Part shown: positions 6,604 to 7,733 of the stretch, piece by piece
Layout: the number at the start of each line of letters is the position of its first letter
Numbering within the stretch: position 1 is the first letter of the stretch
NCBI RefSeq assembly: GCF_938031315.1
Contig: NZ_CALHHT010000178.1
Span: 1 to 7,733 of the forward strand
Source of the DNA: an uncultured Campylobacter sp.
GTDB taxonomy: Bacteria > Campylobacterota > Campylobacteria > Campylobacterales > Campylobacteraceae
Reading direction: 5' to 3'
Length of the DNA stretch: 7,733 nt
Notes under the pieces: generated by a model
What the model was told of the DNA's origin: nothing
Databases searched by the model: none
Seen by the model: the letters and a program-made list of their open reading frames with translations, nothing else
Made by a program: the position numbers and the translations under genes

Positions 6604-7518
6604 TTATTCTACCTGCCCGAGCTTTTTAAGATAAGCAAAAATTTTAGCGATCTCGATCATTTTATTTAGGCTTTCGAGCAGCTTCGCGCTTTGCGAGCTC
6701 GGCGCGGATTTGAAAATTTCGCTATTTTCAACGCCGATTACGAGGCTGTTCTCGCCCAGATAAAGCTCGGTTTTACCGAACAAATTTACGGTGATCGTCT
6801 GCATATTTTCTAAAATTTTTTTGTTTTGCAAAAATGCGGCGGCGGCGGGATTGTTTAGATAAACATCAAACGACGCGCTTAGGTGTGGGCTGTCTTTAAG
6901 CAGCTTCAGATCCGATGCGCCGAAGATGAACTCTCCGCGCGGTACGACTAAAATTTTGCTATCGAAAGTCTCGCTAAAATCAAATTTTGCAAAAAGTCCG
7001 TCGAAGATCGCCGTATCATCCTTTTTTTTAAGATGCAAAATTTTATCCAGCTCAAATACCCGATTTTCTCTGTTTTTATCGAAATCGCGACTTAGGCAGA
7101 TGTCGCCGATTTTTATGCCAAATTCGGGCGTCTTGCCCACTATCGCGTGCTTGCAAGTGCATAGATTTGCCTCTTTACGGAGCGGATTTTTGTAAATTTC
7201 ATCGAGTAAAAACGCGCCGAAAGGCTGAAAGGTAAGACGCAGCTCTTTTGCGATCCAAAGCAGAAATTCATTTTTAAAAGCCTCTTCGCTGAGCGCTTCA
7301 AATTTACGCGAAATGCGCACAGCTAGGTATTTGTAAGCAGGATAAGCAAGAGCTAGCAGTACCAATAAAAACAGGAACGAGAAATCTCCGAAATCCTTGC
7401 GCATAGCAATAAACAGCGCCAGTACTACCGCCGCCACGCCGCCACGCGCCTTCCAAAGCGCCACATTGCGTGCTCCATCTAGTTTTTGCTTTTTTAATTC
7501 GTAAGAAACAAGGCTCAT
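6604..7518 (-). CDS. DUF3137-like membrane-anchored protein
   Basis: 304 residues. Two hydrophobic segments near the N-terminus (about 25-40 and 46-67) form a membrane hairpin, and the rest is a soluble domain that probably faces the cytoplasm. The pattern FDGLFAKFDFSETFDSKILVVP (split here by eye as FDGLFAKFDF at about 172-181 and SKILVVP at about 187-193), a short basic N-terminus and a two-span start resemble the DUF3137 family, whose function is unknown. A Cys-x-Cys (120-122) is present but has no assigned role. The ATG at 7518 has a GGGG-type ribosome binding site about 6 nt upstream and a well-formed promoter. It is separated from the two-component genes by 91 bp, so a functional link to them is uncertain. 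Confidence 0.75.
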   Translation of the reverse strand: MSLVSYELKKQKLDGARNVALWKARGGVAAVVLALFIAMRKDFGDFSFLFLLVLLALAYPAYKYLAVRISRKFEALSEEAFKNEFLLWIAKELRLTFQPFGAFLLDEIYKNPLRKEANLCTCKHAIVGKTPEFGIKIGDICLSRDFDKNRENRVFELDKILHLKKKDDTAIFDGLFAKFDFSETFDSKILVVPRGEFIFGASDLKLLKDSPHLSASFDVYLNNPAAAAFLQNKKILENMQTITVNLFGKTELYLGENSLVIGVENSEIFKSAPSSQSAKLLESLNKMIEIAKIFAYLKKLGQVE

Positions 7519-7548
7519 CGCTATCCCCGTGAGTGAAATTTGACGCTC

Positions 7549-7576
7549 ATTATAGCGAAAAATGGGATTAAATCAA
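7549..7576 (-). promoter_or_regulatory. Sigma70-type promoter of the DUF3137-like gene
   Basis: On the minus strand TTGATT (7571-7576) and TATAAT (7549-7554) are separated by 16 nt, with a T-rich spacer typical of Campylobacter promoters. The -10 box ends about 30 nt before the ATG at 7518. It is the best-formed promoter in the window. Confidence 0.65.
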
Positions 7577-7595
7577 GCCATATGATAAGCGCGTT

Positions 7596-7625
7596 GCTAT
7601 TTATAAGGCGGGTTTTTATAATAGC
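7596..7625. repeat. Imperfect inverted repeat over the stop codon of the right-edge gene
   Basis: GCTATTTATAA (7596-7606) pairs with TTATAATAGC (7616-7625) with a single bulged base, around a 9-nt G-rich loop. It covers the TAA of the partial minus-strand gene. No T-run follows on the minus strand, so it is a transcript-end hairpin candidate rather than a standard terminator. The stem is AT-rich and would be weak. Confidence 0.35.
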
Positions 7626-7733
7626 TCAAAAGCATATAAATCGCCGTCTTTTTCTCTACATTTTACAATATCGCCCTGTTTGAATTCTAAAATTTCATCC
7701 AGTTCGGATTCAAATTTCGTCGTATCGGTAATT
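7616..7733 (-). CDS. C-terminal end of an unidentified gene (partial)
   Basis: An open minus-strand frame enters from the right edge (first full codon at 7732) and stops at TAA (7616-7618), giving 38 residues. The tail is acidic and charged (KFESELDEILEFKQGD, then DGDLYAFELL), and its codons resemble those of the neighbouring genes. No family can be named from this fragment. It is 97 bp upstream of the DUF3137-like gene, which has its own promoter, so the two need not be co-transcribed. Confidence 0.55.
   Translation of the reverse strand, partial: ITDTTKFESELDEILEFKQGDIVKCREKDGDLYAFELL

Noticed and set aside
1..7733. Search for CRISPR arrays, tRNA or rRNA genes, insertion sequences and riboswitches
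   Set aside because: No regularly spaced repeats, cloverleaf patterns, transposase reading frames or long structured leaders were seen; intergenic gaps are all short (about 111 bp or less).

Overview
The window looks like a chromosomal segment of a Campylobacter-type Epsilonproteobacterium (Campylobacterota). The clues are the very frequent AAATTT word, moderately AT-rich coding DNA, -10 boxes of the TATAAT type with poorly conserved -35 boxes, and a histidine kinase whose phospho-acceptor box reads IAHQWRQPL, the form typical of this group. The base composition would suit the higher-GC oral/gut Campylobacter species (C. gracilis, C. curvus, C. rectus, C. showae), but the species cannot be fixed from the sequence alone.

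Layout: all complete genes lie on the minus strand, so they read from right to left. At the right edge is the 3' end of an unidentified gene (7616-7733). Next comes a DUF3137-like membrane-anchored protein (6604-7518) with its own good sigma70 promoter. Then follow a response regulator (5814-6512) and a histidine kinase (4651-5823) that overlap by 10 bp, with a candidate hairpin terminator over the kinase stop codon. After a 106-bp gap carrying a TATAAT promoter box and a very strong ribosome binding site comes a tight three-gene unit: a tryptophan-rich membrane protein with about 11 membrane spans (3153-4544), a Tat-exported metallo-beta-lactamase-fold protein of the DHPS-like type (1991-3142), and a CobW-type GTPase with a large extra N-terminal domain (226-1986). 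At the left edge, a very AT-rich gene end on the plus strand (1-114) runs convergently towards it. A 16-bp perfect palindrome lies in the gap between them.

Reading of the system (inference): a soluble PAS kinase and an OmpR-type regulator sit directly upstream of a three-gene unit and may control it. That unit could build a cell-envelope system. The metallo-hydrolase would acquire its metal and fold in the cytoplasm, possibly helped by the CobW metallochaperone made from the next cistron, be exported by Tat, and work beside the polytopic membrane protein. The substrate and biological role are not evident, and I do not recognise the membrane protein family. This cluster is the best candidate for an undescribed system in the window.
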